Source: Kaistia defluvii
GTDB lineage: Bacteria; Pseudomonadota; Alphaproteobacteria; Rhizobiales; Kaistiaceae
Direction: 5' to 3'
Assembly (NCBI RefSeq): GCF_026343955.1
Contig: NZ_JAPKNI010000001.1
Coordinates: 682,001-746,000, forward strand
DNA length: 64,000 bases
Both the position numbers and the translations under genes were made by a program. The notes beneath the pieces are model-generated. The model had not been told where the DNA came from. It did not search any database and saw only the letters and a program-made list of their open reading frames with translations. Positions 42,597 to 51,801 of the stretch are shown here, piece after piece. Positions within the stretch are counted from its first letter, which is position 1. Every line of letters starts with the position of its first letter.

Positions 42597-43025
42597 CGAG
42601 CCGGGGCGCGGAGCCAGCCACCCGCGCCTCCACGCGCCCGGAATGCGCGGTCCCTGGCCGTCTTGGGACGCCAGGGACCCCGCCGACCCGGTTGCGCCGC
42701 CTGGTTCCAGAACCGTACGGCACGCTGGACATGCCCAGGGACGCGTCCGACGCGGACGGTGCATGCGACCGCTGCGGAGAGACCTTTCATCGCCTCCGGC
42801 CTGGACAGCGGAACGGCGCAAGGGCCGTCGTCCAGATGGTGGGACCGATCGCCGCCACCGACCGCCGTCCTGTCCCCTCCTGTGAATTCGGCCGGGCATA
42901 AGGCCTTTGGTTCGATCCGAACCACGATCCCGGGCGACGGCTACCCGGCCTTCTGGGCTATGGCATCCGCTCCACCCCTGCTAGTTGCCCGGCGCCTGGG
43001 ATCCATGGAGACAATGTCAGCAAGG
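42597..43025. other. Intergenic region, no gene seen
   Basis: I see no supported gene, RNA or clear hairpin in these 429 bases between the convergent sulfatase and LacI genes. Confidence 0.4.
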
Positions 43026-44045
43026 TCAGACGGAACCCCGCCTCAGGGGCGCGCAGCTCTCGCCCAGAATCAGGGCCGGCTGGAACACGACGTTTCGCGG
43101 CGGCGTATTATCGCCGCGCTGGATCCGATCCACCAGAAGCCGCAGCGCCTCGTTGGTCATCTCGATGATCGGGTGCTCGGTGCGCGTCAATCGCGGCCGC
43201 AAGCCTCCGATACCGGGGATCGTATCGGTCGACGCGATCGAGATCTCCTGCGGACAAGGAATCGAGAGATCGGCCAGGGCCCGCATGACGCCCAGCGCCA
43301 TCACGCCGTTGGCGACATATAAAGCGGTCGGCCTGTCCGGACGATCGAGCATCTCGCGCGCCACGGAATAGGCAACGTCCTCTCGGAACTCACCGGCGCG
43401 GACATGGCCCGGCTCGGGCGCGAGGCCACGCTGCTGCATCGCCTGCAGCATTCCATCCAGCCGGCCGCGCCCCGTGGTCAAATGGAGCGGGCCGGTAATC
43501 GAGCCGATCCGCGTATGGCCGAGATCGAGCAGATAGTTCGTGACCTGGCTCGCTGCGGCGACATTGTCGATGGTGACAGTATCCGAGCGTCGATCCTCGA
43601 CAATGCGCCCGAACAGCACCGTCGGGATGCCATGGCCCTCCGCATCGCGCTGGGCATAGTGGGCCGGCAGCCCCACCGGAACGACCAGCGCCCCATCGCA
43701 GGATAGAGCGCGAATGCGGGCGAGCGCCTTCCTCTCGTTCTCGGGCTTCTCGTCGCTGTTGAACACGACCAGAGAATAGCCCCAGGCCGCCACGGCCGCC
43801 TCCGCCGCCCAGACCATGCGGGCGAAGAACGGATTGGCGAGGTCGGCGACGACCAGGCCGATAAGCTGGCTGCGCCCCTTCTTGAGGTTTCGCGCCATCT
43901 GCGACGGCTCGTATTTCAGATCATCGATCGCCGCCTGCACGCGCGCCCGGAGCGGGGGGCTGACATAGGCGGAATCATTGATCACAGCCGACACCGTCGC
44001 CGTGGAAACTGCCGCGGCCTTCGCCACATCCTTGATGGTCGTCAT
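43026..44045 (-). CDS. LacI-family transcriptional regulator
   Basis: A 339-residue repressor. The N-terminal LacI helix-turn-helix and hinge are TTIKDVAKAAAVSTATVSAVINDSAYVSPPLRARVQAAIDDLKYEPSQMARNLKKG (residues 2-57). A periplasmic-binding-protein-like sugar domain follows: LIGLVVADLANPFFARMVWAAE, later VTIDNVAAASQVTNYLLDLGHTRIGSITGP and PTALYVANGVMALGVMRAL. It is divergent from the sugar ABC operon. Two similar 14-bp operators with the GCxAAxCGxTTxGC pattern lie in the intergenic region, one only 11 bp upstream of its own ATG, so it most likely represses both itself and the transporter until a sugar binds. Confidence 0.93.
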   Translation of the reverse strand: MTTIKDVAKAAAVSTATVSAVINDSAYVSPPLRARVQAAIDDLKYEPSQMARNLKKGRSQLIGLVVADLANPFFARMVWAAEAAVAAWGYSLVVFNSDEKPENERKALARIRALSCDGALVVPVGLPAHYAQRDAEGHGIPTVLFGRIVEDRRSDTVTIDNVAAASQVTNYLLDLGHTRIGSITGPLHLTTGRGRLDGMLQAMQQRGLAPEPGHVRAGEFREDVAYSVAREMLDRPDRPTALYVANGVMALGVMRALADLSIPCPQEISIASTDTIPGIGGLRPRLTRTEHPIIEMTNEALRLLVDRIQRGDNTPPRNVVFQPALILGESCAPLRRGSV

Positions 44046-44055
44046 TCCACACCGA

Positions 44056-44069
44056 GCTAATCGTTTCGC
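44056..44069. promoter_or_regulatory. LacI-type operator 1
   Basis: GCTAATCGTTTCGC has the dyad GC-x-AA-x-CG-x-TT-x-GC around a central CG, as in LacI/GalR-family operators. It lies 11 bp upstream of the LacI start codon. Confidence 0.65.
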
Positions 44070-44152
44070 TGTATTTTAGCCGATGGAAATGGCTTGTCTA
44101 GGCCGCAATCCATAACTTGCACTTGCCAAGGAATGCCGTTTCAACGAACATA

Positions 44153-44166
44153 GCAAAACGGTTAGC
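44153..44166. promoter_or_regulatory. LacI-type operator 2
   Basis: GCAAAACGGTTAGC, which read on the other strand is GCTAACCGTTTTGC, differs from operator 1 by two transitions within the 14-bp dyad. It lies 54 bp upstream of the binding-protein ATG. The centres of the two sites are 97 bp apart, a distance compatible with repression by looping. Confidence 0.65.
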
Positions 44167-44220
44167 ACGCGTTCGCTGCATGTCGAGGCGTGTTGAAGCG
44201 GATTTTTGGGGAGGAACCCA

Positions 44221-45168
44221 ATGACCAAAATAACACTCGGCGTCTCGCTGCTGGCGAGCCTTGTCCTATCGGCCGGCGTCGCGGCGGCGCAGGAAAAGCC
44301 ACTGCTCGGCATCGTTTCGATCGCAGCGACCGAGGCGAACAATGTTCGCTACATCACGGGCGCGAAGGCTGCCGGCGAGGAGCTCGGCTGGGAAGTCTCG
44401 GTCATCGACGCGGCCGGCAACGCCGATCAGGCGAACTCCGCCATCCAGAATTTCGCCCAGCGTGGCGCCGTCGCCGTCATCGACATGGTGTTCCCGTATT
44501 CCTCGATTGGCGCCGGCCTCGAAGCCGCGAAGACCGCAGGCATACCGGTCGTAACCTGGGGCGGCGGAATCGGCGGCTCGGTTTCCGCGACCAACGGTTC
44601 GGGCGCGCCGATCGCCCTGCCCGTCATCGAAAGGATGATCGCCGATCTCGGCGACAAGGCGAGCCTGCTGGCCCTCACCTATCGCACCGGCGAAGTCTGC
44701 CGCAATCGCGAGACCTTGCTGGACGAAGTGCTTGCCAAGCACCCGGGCATCGAAGTCACCAAGAACGAAGTTCGCATCCCAGGCTATTTCGAGGATGGCG
44801 CACAATATGCCAACGCCTGGCTTGCCTCGCATCCGGCCGGCGACGGCAATCTCGCCATCTGGGGCTGCTGGGATGATCCGGCCATCGGCGCGATCGGCTC
44901 GCTGCGCCAGCAGGGCCGCACGGACGTCAAGGTTTACGGCGTCAACGGCAACGCGCAGGCAATCGAGAACATCAAGAACGGCCATATGACCGCGACAGCC
45001 TGGGAAGACAGCCACAAGGAAGGCTATGACATGGTCAAGCTGCTTCCCGAGATCATCAAGGCCAAAGCGGACTGGCAGCCCAAGGCGGTCGAAGTGCCCG
45101 CCGTCCTGATCACGGCCGAGAATGTCGCAGCGTTCATCGCCCAACATCCCGAAGCCGTCGGCAACTGA
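44221..45168 (+). CDS. Sugar ABC transporter substrate-binding protein (ribose-binding type)
   Basis: A 315-residue periplasmic protein of the family I (RbsB-like) fold. It has the signal sequence ITLGVSLLASLVLSAGVAAAQ, then LLGIVSIAATEANNVRYITGAKAAGEELGWEVSVIDAAGNADQANSAIQNFAQRGAVAVIDMVFP, and a second lobe ending LPEIIKAKADWQPKAVEVPAVLITAENV. It carries WGCWDDPAIGAIGSLRQQG at the usual hinge-side ligand region. ATG 44221 has GGGGAGGAA upstream. It is the first gene of the transporter operon under the LacI repressor. A sugar or sugar-like ligand is likely, but the identity is not readable. Confidence 0.9.
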   Translation: MTKITLGVSLLASLVLSAGVAAAQEKPLLGIVSIAATEANNVRYITGAKAAGEELGWEVSVIDAAGNADQANSAIQNFAQRGAVAVIDMVFPYSSIGAGLEAAKTAGIPVVTWGGGIGGSVSATNGSGAPIALPVIERMIADLGDKASLLALTYRTGEVCRNRETLLDEVLAKHPGIEVTKNEVRIPGYFEDGAQYANAWLASHPAGDGNLAIWGCWDDPAIGAIGSLRQQGRTDVKVYGVNGNAQAIENIKNGHMTATAWEDSHKEGYDMVKLLPEIIKAKADWQPKAVEVPAVLITAENVAAFIAQHPEAVGN

Positions 45169-45186
45169 TCGCCGAGCCCCATAGCA

Positions 45187-46749
45187 ATGCTCTCACCTGA
45201 CAGGACTGTTTCGGCCGCGATGACGCCTTTCGTCGCGGCCGAAAGCATCGCCAAGGCCTATGGCGGCGTGCAGGCGCTGACCGACGTATCGCTGATGATT
45301 GCCCCCGGCGAGGTGCATGGCCTCGTGGGGGCCAACGGCGCCGGCAAGTCGACCCTGATCAAGATACTGGCCGGCCTCGTCCAGCCGGACGCAGGCCGGA
45401 TTCTGGTCGACGGCGCACCGACATCGCTGCCGACGCCGCACCACGCAACCGACCTTGGCATGAGCTTCATCCATCAGGAACTCGCCTTCATTCCGGGCAT
45501 GACCGTCCTGCAGAACATCCTGCTCGGCGTTCCGAAGAAGACGCGGTTCGGCATGGTCGACTGGCAGGCGGCCGCGCGCGAGGTTGCGCCGATTGCCGAG
45601 CGCGTCGGCATTAAGGCGCCGCTCTCTGCCAGCGTGAAGGGCCTCTCGACCGCCGAAAACTGGCTGATCAATATCTGTCGGGCCCTCGTGCGCAATGCGC
45701 GGCTGATCGTGATGGACGAGCCGACCGCCTCGCTCTCGGCAGCCGAGGCCGAGAAACTGTTCGCGATCGTGGAAGACCTGTCTGCATCCGGCGTCGCGGT
45801 TCTCTATGTTTCCCACCGGCTTGACGAGATCATGCGGCTTTGCAGCCGGGTCAGCGTGTTTCGCGACGGCAGATCCGTCGGCTGCCTCGAAGGCGCGGCG
45901 ATCACCCGCCCCGCCCTGATCGAAGCCATTGTCGGCAGCGCGGTCGCGCCTCTGGCGGCGACGCAACGCCATCCGGTCGCCGGACGGAAGATCACCCTTA
46001 CCGTAGACGCCCTCACCCGTGCGCCAAAAGTCAACGGCGTGAGCTTCGAGCTCCGCCAGGGCGAAGTGCTCGGCATTGGCGGGCTCGTCGGTGCCGGACG
46101 AACCGAACTGGCGCGCCTGATCTATGGCGCTGACCGGGCGGATTCCGGCGTGATGACGCTGGACGGAGCTTCCTTCTCGCCGAGCAACCCGACCGAGGCC
46201 GTCAAAGCGGGGCTTGGCCTCGTGCCGGAAGAGCGCCGCTCCGAAGGCCTGCTGCTCACCAAGAGCGTCGCGTTCAATCTGCAGATCGCCAATCTGGCGA
46301 ATATCGTCCGCAGCCCGGTCCTGCCGCTTATCGACCGGCGCAAGCGCGAGGCGCTTTCGCTTGAGATCGTGCGCGACCTCGCGGTCAAGACGCCGAGCAT
46401 CGACACCCCGGTCGGACGCCTCTCGGGCGGCAATCAGCAGAAGGTGGTGATCGGCCGCTGGCTGTTGCGGGCGCCGAAGGTGCTGATCCTCGACGAGCCG
46501 ACGCGCGGCGTCGATATCGGCGCGCGGGGCGAAATCCATCGCCTGGTGCGGGAACTGGCCGCCAGGGGTATGGCGGTCATCGTGATTTCGTCCGAGCCGG
46601 ACGAGCTTCCCGACCTCTGCGACCGCGTCCTGATCATGGTGGAAGGTCGCATCGTCAGGGCACTCGAAGGCGCGGACATCACGCGCAACGCCATTGTCGA
46701 AGCGAGCTATTTTGTCGGCGAACCGCCGTCCAGGGAGAATACGATATGA
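45187..46749 (+). CDS. Sugar ABC transporter ATP-binding protein (RbsA/MglA type)
   Basis: A 520-residue protein with two fused ATPase domains. The first has Walker A GANGAGKST, the Q-loop in MSFIHQELAFIPGMTVLQN, a degenerate signature (VKGLSTAENWLINICRAL) and Walker B LIVMDEPTASLS. The second starts near residue 270: a degenerate Walker A (GLVGAGRTEL), a good signature LSGGNQQKVVIGRWL and Walker B VLILDEPTRGVDIG. This split of intact and altered sites is normal for the RbsA family. Its stop overlaps the permease ATG by 4 bases. The start at 45187 has a poor ribosome site; ATG 45220 is possible. Confidence 0.93.
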   Translation: MLSPDRTVSAAMTPFVAAESIAKAYGGVQALTDVSLMIAPGEVHGLVGANGAGKSTLIKILAGLVQPDAGRILVDGAPTSLPTPHHATDLGMSFIHQELAFIPGMTVLQNILLGVPKKTRFGMVDWQAAAREVAPIAERVGIKAPLSASVKGLSTAENWLINICRALVRNARLIVMDEPTASLSAAEAEKLFAIVEDLSASGVAVLYVSHRLDEIMRLCSRVSVFRDGRSVGCLEGAAITRPALIEAIVGSAVAPLAATQRHPVAGRKITLTVDALTRAPKVNGVSFELRQGEVLGIGGLVGAGRTELARLIYGADRADSGVMTLDGASFSPSNPTEAVKAGLGLVPEERRSEGLLLTKSVAFNLQIANLANIVRSPVLPLIDRRKREALSLEIVRDLAVKTPSIDTPVGRLSGGNQQKVVIGRWLLRAPKVLILDEPTRGVDIGARGEIHRLVRELAARGMAVIVISSEPDELPDLCDRVLIMVEGRIVRALEGADITRNAIVEASYFVGEPPSRENTI

Positions 46750-47741
46750 GCATGGTGATGAGCGGCGGACGGCGCCTTTCGCCGTCATCGAAGGCGGCGC
46801 TCGGCTTTTTCGCCCGCTACGCGACCATCATCGGCCTGCTGCTGATGATCGCCGTCTTTGCCTTCCTGTCGCCGCGAGCGTTCCCGACGCTGAACAATTT
46901 CACCAACGTCCTCAATCAGGCATCGCTTGCCATGATCATCGCCGGCGGCCTGACGCTCGCGGTCATCGTCGGCGAACTCGATCTTTCGATCGGTTTCGCG
47001 GCGAGCCTGCACGGCGTGCTCGTCACCGGCCTGATCGTCGCCAACAAGCTGCCGATTCCCCTGGCCATCGTGATCGTGATCGCGCTCGGCGCGCTGATCG
47101 GCCTCGTCAACGGCATCATCGTGACCAAGGCGAAGGTCAATTCGGTGATCGCGACGCTGGGCGTCGGCACGATCCTGACCGGCCTCGCCTTCGCCTATTC
47201 GGCCGGCGTGCCCATCGTCGCCGGCGTGCCGGAAGCGTTCCTGCAGCTTTCGCTCGGACGCTGGCTTTTCGGTATCCCGAACAACATCATCATCATGGCG
47301 GTCGTGCTCGGCGGCCTGTGGATCCTCGTCGAACGCACCGCTCTCGGCCAGGAGATCCAGGCGGTCGGCGGCAATCCGGCCGCGGCCCGCCTCGCCGGCA
47401 TCAATGTCGACCGGATCAAGATCCTCGGCTTCGTCGTCTCGGGCATGTGCGCGGCGCTGACCGGCATCCTGCTCGCCTCGCGCCTCGGCAGCGGCACGAC
47501 AAGCGCTGCCGACAGCTATCTGCTCACCGCCTTCGCCGCAGTCTTCCTGGGCTCGGCGACCCTGCGCGACGGCGAATTCCATGTGCTCGGCACGTTTGTC
47601 GGCGTCCTCATCATCGCGTTCGGCTTCAACGGCCTGAACATCTTCGGCGCCCCGACCTTCTCGCAATACATCTTCCAGGGCGCGATCCTGATCGTGGCCG
47701 TGGGCCTGGCCAGCCTTGGCCGCATGATTTCGGAAAGCTGA
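46746..47741 (+). CDS. Sugar ABC transporter permease (RbsC type)
   Basis: A 331-residue inner-membrane permease with about nine to ten hydrophobic helices. Family features are ASLAMIIAGGLTLAVIVGELDLSIGFAASLHG, a loop VKVNSVIATLGVGTILTGLAF-like (here AKVNSVIATLG), and the C-terminal RTALGQEIQAVGGNPAAARLAGINVDRIKILGFVVSGMCAALTGIL. It is translationally coupled to the ATPase by the ATGA overlap at 46746-46749. Only one permease gene is present, so it should act as a homodimer. Confidence 0.92.
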   Translation: MSMVMSGGRRLSPSSKAALGFFARYATIIGLLLMIAVFAFLSPRAFPTLNNFTNVLNQASLAMIIAGGLTLAVIVGELDLSIGFAASLHGVLVTGLIVANKLPIPLAIVIVIALGALIGLVNGIIVTKAKVNSVIATLGVGTILTGLAFAYSAGVPIVAGVPEAFLQLSLGRWLFGIPNNIIIMAVVLGGLWILVERTALGQEIQAVGGNPAAARLAGINVDRIKILGFVVSGMCAALTGILLASRLGSGTTSAADSYLLTAFAAVFLGSATLRDGEFHVLGTFVGVLIIAFGFNGLNIFGAPTFSQYIFQGAILIVAVGLASLGRMISES

Positions 47742-47751
47742 GGAATCCCCG

Positions 47752-48603
47752 ATGACCGGCACAGAAGCGCTCTGGGAAGTCCATATTCTCGAATTCGCCC
47801 GCTCAAAGGACCAACTCGTCGCAGGCCTGATCCTGGACGCGCATGATCAGGGCGTCGTCGACCTGCCCTTCTCCTTCCTCCTCGCACGACGGGACGAGCG
47901 GGTCGTCCTGATCGACACCGGGTTCATGCGCGAAGGCAGCGGGGCCGAGTTCAGCGAGAAGTTCGGCATCCCCGACTGGATCTCGCCGCTCGCATTGCTG
48001 AAGCGGCTCGGCGTCGAGCCGGGCGACGTCACCGACATCGTCCTCAGCCACGCACATTTCGACCATATGGGCTCGATCGGCAAGTTTCCGAACGCCATGA
48101 TCCACGTGCAGAAGCAGGAGATCCTGAGCTGGGTCGAACTGCTCGCGCTGCCGCCGCGTTTCGGCGCGCTGACGGCGATCATAAACCCGGACGACATGCG
48201 CAGGGCCTTTGACGCCTCGATCGAGCACCGGCTCGACCTGCTGGATGGCGACCGCGACAATCTTCTCCCCGGCCTGCATGTGCGGACCGGCCCCGGCCAT
48301 ACGATCGGCCAGCAGTTCATCATTCTGGAGACGGCGCGCGGCCGACTGGTCGTCGCCGGCGACTGCATCTACACCAGCGCCAATATCTGCGGCCACAAGC
48401 ATGGCGGCGTTGCCAGCGGCGTCTATGTGCCGCTGGCCAACGCCGTCGGCAGCACCTGGGACCAGTTGAAGACGATCGACAGGATCCATACGGAAATCGG
48501 CGGCGATCTGAGCCGCCTGATCATCCTGCACGACACGGAGCGGTGGGCCGGCCTGCCTATCGTCGAGGAAATCGACGGCTTCCGGATCGTGAAAGCCGCG
48601 TGA
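47752..48603 (+). CDS. Metallo-beta-lactamase-fold hydrolase, N-acyl-homoserine-lactonase-like
   Basis: A 283-residue enzyme. The dinuclear zinc motif is His100-Ala-His102-Phe-Asp104-His105 (VLSHAHFDHMGSIGKFP), followed by GPGHTIGQQF (third His), VVAGDCIY (bridging Asp) and LHDTER (last His). The overall layout resembles the AHL-lactonase (AiiA/AttM) group rather than beta-lactamases. It is the last gene of the sugar ABC operon, 10 bases after the permease. In that setting it may open a lactone made from the imported sugar, such as a sugar-derived lactone, rather than quench quorum signals. That is an inference. Confidence 0.87.
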   Translation: MTGTEALWEVHILEFARSKDQLVAGLILDAHDQGVVDLPFSFLLARRDERVVLIDTGFMREGSGAEFSEKFGIPDWISPLALLKRLGVEPGDVTDIVLSHAHFDHMGSIGKFPNAMIHVQKQEILSWVELLALPPRFGALTAIINPDDMRRAFDASIEHRLDLLDGDRDNLLPGLHVRTGPGHTIGQQFIILETARGRLVVAGDCIYTSANICGHKHGGVASGVYVPLANAVGSTWDQLKTIDRIHTEIGGDLSRLIILHDTERWAGLPIVEEIDGFRIVKAA

Positions 48604-48895
48604 ATACTCACGGATATCGCGGCGTATCTGGCGACGGCCGGCAGGGATGAACGGGCCATCCACTCGCCCCGCCTTGCCGTTGCAAGTCGGAATCGGGCGC
48701 GCGCGACATATCGGACCGGCAGCCAACCGCCCAATCGGATAGCTGGCCTGGTCTCCAGTCCCGTTGAACACCTTGTCTCGGTGTCCACAAAACCGGCAGG
48801 AGGCCGCTGCTGCCGGGGCACCACGATCCGCGTTCCAGGGCGCTGCTGGGATGGTTCCGCCAGCCGTTGATTGGCCGTGACAAGATCAGCGGGGC

Positions 48896-49846
48896 TCAGT
48901 CGACTTCGGCACGACGACCTGCCGCGCGGGCACATTCGAGTGACGACCTGATCTCTTCCGTCAGCATGTCGACGACGATCCGCCCAATGCGGGAGAGCGG
49001 CTTTTTCGCATCAATGGCGACGGAGACCGTTTGCGGCTCAGCTCCCTTGTCCCGAACCGGCAGGAAGATAAGCGACCCGGCCATGATTTCGGGCGCAGCG
49101 TCGAGTTCCGAGGTGAAGGCGACATAGCTGCCGCCGCGGGCGAGCTGCTTGACCAATTGCAATGAGTTGGTGACCAGCGCCTTGTGCGGGTCAGCAAACA
49201 GCCAGCCATAGCGCGCATCGAGATAGCGGCGGATCATCAGGGCCTTGCTCTGCAGCGCGATGGGGTGAGCCACCACCTCCTGCAGGCTGACCGACCGGCT
49301 TTTCGCCAGCGCATGATCCGGCGCCACGACGCAGCCGAACGGCAGGTCCGCGCTCCAGTGCACGTGAAGGTCACGGCGCGGCGTGAGATTGAAGATCGCC
49401 GCGATGTCGGCGCTGCCCGCCAGCAAGGCCGACAGCGCGTCGTCCGGACTTGCGACCTCGACCTCCAGCGAAATGCGGGGCTGCTCCGCCGCGAGGCGCT
49501 GGATGAAGCGCGGCAGGAAACCATTGGCGTGGCTGTCCATGGCGACGAGCCGGACGTGCCCCTGATCGACCCCTTGCAACTGCTTGATCTCGTTGGCGAC
49601 GCGCCGCTCGTCGCTGCGCCAGCGCCGGGACAGCGTCACCAGGGCGTCGCCAGCCGCCGTCGGGCGCATGCCCCTTGGCAATCGCTCGAACAGTTCGACG
49701 TCGAGTTCCTGCTCAAGCAGCAGGATCTGCCGGTCTATGGCCGAGGCGGCGACGTTGAGTTCCTTGGCTGCCTTCTGGATCGAGCCCGATCGTGCCACCT
49801 GATCGAGATAGCGAAGCGAAGCCGGGACAAGGGAAGCGCGGGCCAT
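48896..49846 (-). CDS. LysR-family transcriptional regulator
   Basis: A 316-residue regulator. The N-terminal winged helix is SLRYLDQVARSGSIQKAAKELNVAASAIDRQILLLEQELDVELFERLPRGMRPTAAGDAL (about residues 8-68), with AIDRQILLLE as recognition helix. The inducer-binding domain follows (VRLVAMDSHANGFLPRFIQRLAAEQPRISLEVEVASPDDALSALLAGSADIAAIF). ATG 49846 is preceded by AGGA 8 bases upstream; ATG 49855 is the alternative. It is divergent from the spermidine/putrescine-type ABC operon and is the likely regulator of it. Confidence 0.92.
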   Translation of the reverse strand: MARASLVPASLRYLDQVARSGSIQKAAKELNVAASAIDRQILLLEQELDVELFERLPRGMRPTAAGDALVTLSRRWRSDERRVANEIKQLQGVDQGHVRLVAMDSHANGFLPRFIQRLAAEQPRISLEVEVASPDDALSALLAGSADIAAIFNLTPRRDLHVHWSADLPFGCVVAPDHALAKSRSVSLQEVVAHPIALQSKALMIRRYLDARYGWLFADPHKALVTNSLQLVKQLARGGSYVAFTSELDAAPEIMAGSLIFLPVRDKGAEPQTVSVAIDAKKPLSRIGRIVVDMLTEEIRSSLECARAAGRRAEVD

Positions 49847-49980
49847 CGGTACCATCCTAATAATTCGAACGGACTGTTGCTCAATCTGCGCTGGACGGCA
49901 ACGCGTTTGTGGCTGACCCTGCGAATACAGTTGAGATCGCAGCGCCGGAACCAGGATCCGGGCAGCCACAGGAACAGCCG

Positions 49981-50955
49981 ATGAGCCGGGCCGACATCAT
50001 CGACGTGACCGCCTCTTCTTCCCCGGACCTCCGCGCGGCGCGCGAGATCCCGGAAGGCTGGATCTCGCGCCTTGCCGGCAAGGCATGGAGCCTGCTCTCC
50101 GGTCGCTATACCGGATACCTGCTGGTGGCGCCGACCGTCCTGTTCCTGGCCGCGTGGTTCCTCTGGCCGGTGCTGACGATGGTCTATCTCAGCCTCACCG
50201 CGCATAGCGTCGACGGCGTGATGGTCGAGGGCTTCACGCTGGAAAACTACATCCGGCTGTTCTCCTCGGATCTGTATTTCCGCATCCTGATGCGCACCAT
50301 CCGTATCGCGCTGATGACCAGCCTGTTCGCCGCTCTGTTCGCCTACCCGCTGGCCATCACCATCGCCCGCGGCGGCCCCACGCTCGCTCGCCTGGTGACG
50401 ATCACCATTCTCGCGCCGCTGCTGGTCAATGTGGTGGTGCGCTCCTATGGCTGGCAGACCATCCTTAACAAGACCGGCGCGCTCGCCTGGGTTCTGAAGC
50501 TGCTCGGCGTCAGCAATCCGCCGGTGCTGCTCTATACCGAATGGGCGGTGCTGATCGCCTGCGTCCACGTCTATCTGCCCTTCGTGGTGATGCCACTCGC
50601 GGGCGCCATAGGCCGGATCGATCGAACCGTGGAAGAGGCGGCACGGGTCGCCGGCGCGACGCGGTTCTCGGTGTTCCTGCGCGTGATCTTCCCACTCAGC
50701 CTGCCCGGCCTTGCGGTGGGCGTGTCGCTGGTTTTCTCGCTCAGCGCGGCGGCCTATGTCACGCCGCAGATACTGGGCGGCAATTTCTCGCCCCTGCTCG
50801 GCACGCTGATCGAACAGCAGATCCTGACCCTCAACGACTGGCCCTTCGGCGCGGCGATCTCGACCCTGCTGATCGCCATGGTGCTCGCCTCCAACCTCAT
50901 CTTCCTCAAGCTCGTCAGCCGGCGCTTCGCGCGCTGGACGGCCGGCGCACGGTGA
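49981..50955 (+). CDS. Spermidine/putrescine-type ABC transporter permease 1 (PotB-like)
   Basis: A 324-residue inner-membrane permease. Six main helices follow a polar N-terminus of about 45 residues (YTGYLLVAPTVLFLAAWFLWPVLTMVYLSL is the first). The cytoplasmic EAA loop is VEEAARVAGATRFSVFLRVIFPLSLPGL. The start is uncertain: ATG 49981 with AGGAA nearby is preferred over GTG 49909. It lies 13 bases before the second permease. The family includes transporters for polyamines and for other organic cations or opines, so the cargo is not fixed. Confidence 0.9.
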   Translation: MSRADIIDVTASSSPDLRAAREIPEGWISRLAGKAWSLLSGRYTGYLLVAPTVLFLAAWFLWPVLTMVYLSLTAHSVDGVMVEGFTLENYIRLFSSDLYFRILMRTIRIALMTSLFAALFAYPLAITIARGGPTLARLVTITILAPLLVNVVVRSYGWQTILNKTGALAWVLKLLGVSNPPVLLYTEWAVLIACVHVYLPFVVMPLAGAIGRIDRTVEEAARVAGATRFSVFLRVIFPLSLPGLAVGVSLVFSLSAAAYVTPQILGGNFSPLLGTLIEQQILTLNDWPFGAAISTLLIAMVLASNLIFLKLVSRRFARWTAGAR

Positions 50956-50968
50956 AGGAGTCCGCGCG

Positions 50969-51763
50969 ATGAACGAGACCGTCAGTCCGCTTCTCAAGGT
51001 CGTCGTCGGCATCATCCTGCTGATCGTGGTGGCGCCGCTTGTCGTGCCCCTGCTGATGTCGATCTCCGACACGCCCTTCATCGTGTTCCCGCCGCAGGGC
51101 TTCACGCTGAAATGGTATGGCGCGGTGCTGGCGAACCCGGAGGCACGCGCCAGCTTCCTGTTCTCACTCGAACTTGCCGCCATCGTCACAGGCGTGTCGC
51201 TCCTCCTCGGTGTCCCCTGCGCGGCCGGGCTCACCCGCTTCAAGCTACCCGGGCAGGACGCAATCCTCGGCCTCATCCTGTCGCCGCTGATCGTGCCGCT
51301 GATCGTCACCGGCGTCGCGCTACTCCAGCTCTTCGCAATGCTGGGCTCGCGCGCCACGCTGCTGCAACTCGTCATCGGACACACGGTGGTATGCCTGCCC
51401 TATGTGATCCGCTCCGTGTCGGCGAGCCTGCTGCTGGTCAACCGCAACCTGGAGGACGCCGCCTCGGTGCTCGGCGCGCCCCCTCACATCGTGGCGACCC
51501 GGGTAATCTGGCCGCAGGTACGCCCCGGCATCCTGGCGGGCGGCATCTTCAGCTTCATCGTCTCGTTCGACGACTACCCGATCTCGATGTGGCTGGCCGA
51601 CGGCAACCACTTCCCGGTGCCGCTCTACCTCTACACCGTCATCGAGCGCTCGTTCGATCCATCCATCGCGGCCATCGCCTCGCTGATGATCTTCTTCGCG
51701 CTGCTTCTCGTGCTCGTCATTGAAAAAGTCTTCGGACTCAGCCTGGCCCGGCTTGCGAGCTGA
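50969..51763 (+). CDS. Spermidine/putrescine-type ABC transporter permease 2 (PotC-like)
   Basis: A 264-residue inner-membrane permease. The first helix is VVVGIILLIVVAPLVVPLLMSI, then the PotC-type periplasmic segment GFTLKWYGAVLANPEARASFLFSLELA, and the EAA loop is LEDAASVLGAPPHIVATRVIWPQVRPGILAG. It pairs with the PotB-like permease to form the membrane channel. It is placed second in the operon, followed by the binding-protein gene after 38 bases. Confidence 0.91.
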   Translation: MNETVSPLLKVVVGIILLIVVAPLVVPLLMSISDTPFIVFPPQGFTLKWYGAVLANPEARASFLFSLELAAIVTGVSLLLGVPCAAGLTRFKLPGQDAILGLILSPLIVPLIVTGVALLQLFAMLGSRATLLQLVIGHTVVCLPYVIRSVSASLLLVNRNLEDAASVLGAPPHIVATRVIWPQVRPGILAGGIFSFIVSFDDYPISMWLADGNHFPVPLYLYTVIERSFDPSIAAIASLMIFFALLLVLVIEKVFGLSLARLAS

Positions 51764-51801
51764 CGCCTGCCTATACGCATAACCAGAACAGGGGACCTCG
51801 C

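Noticed and set aside
45193-46788. Minus-strand frame of 531 codons opposite the sugar ABC ATPase
   Set aside because: The ATPase has both Walker and signature motifs on the plus strand; the antisense product matches nothing.
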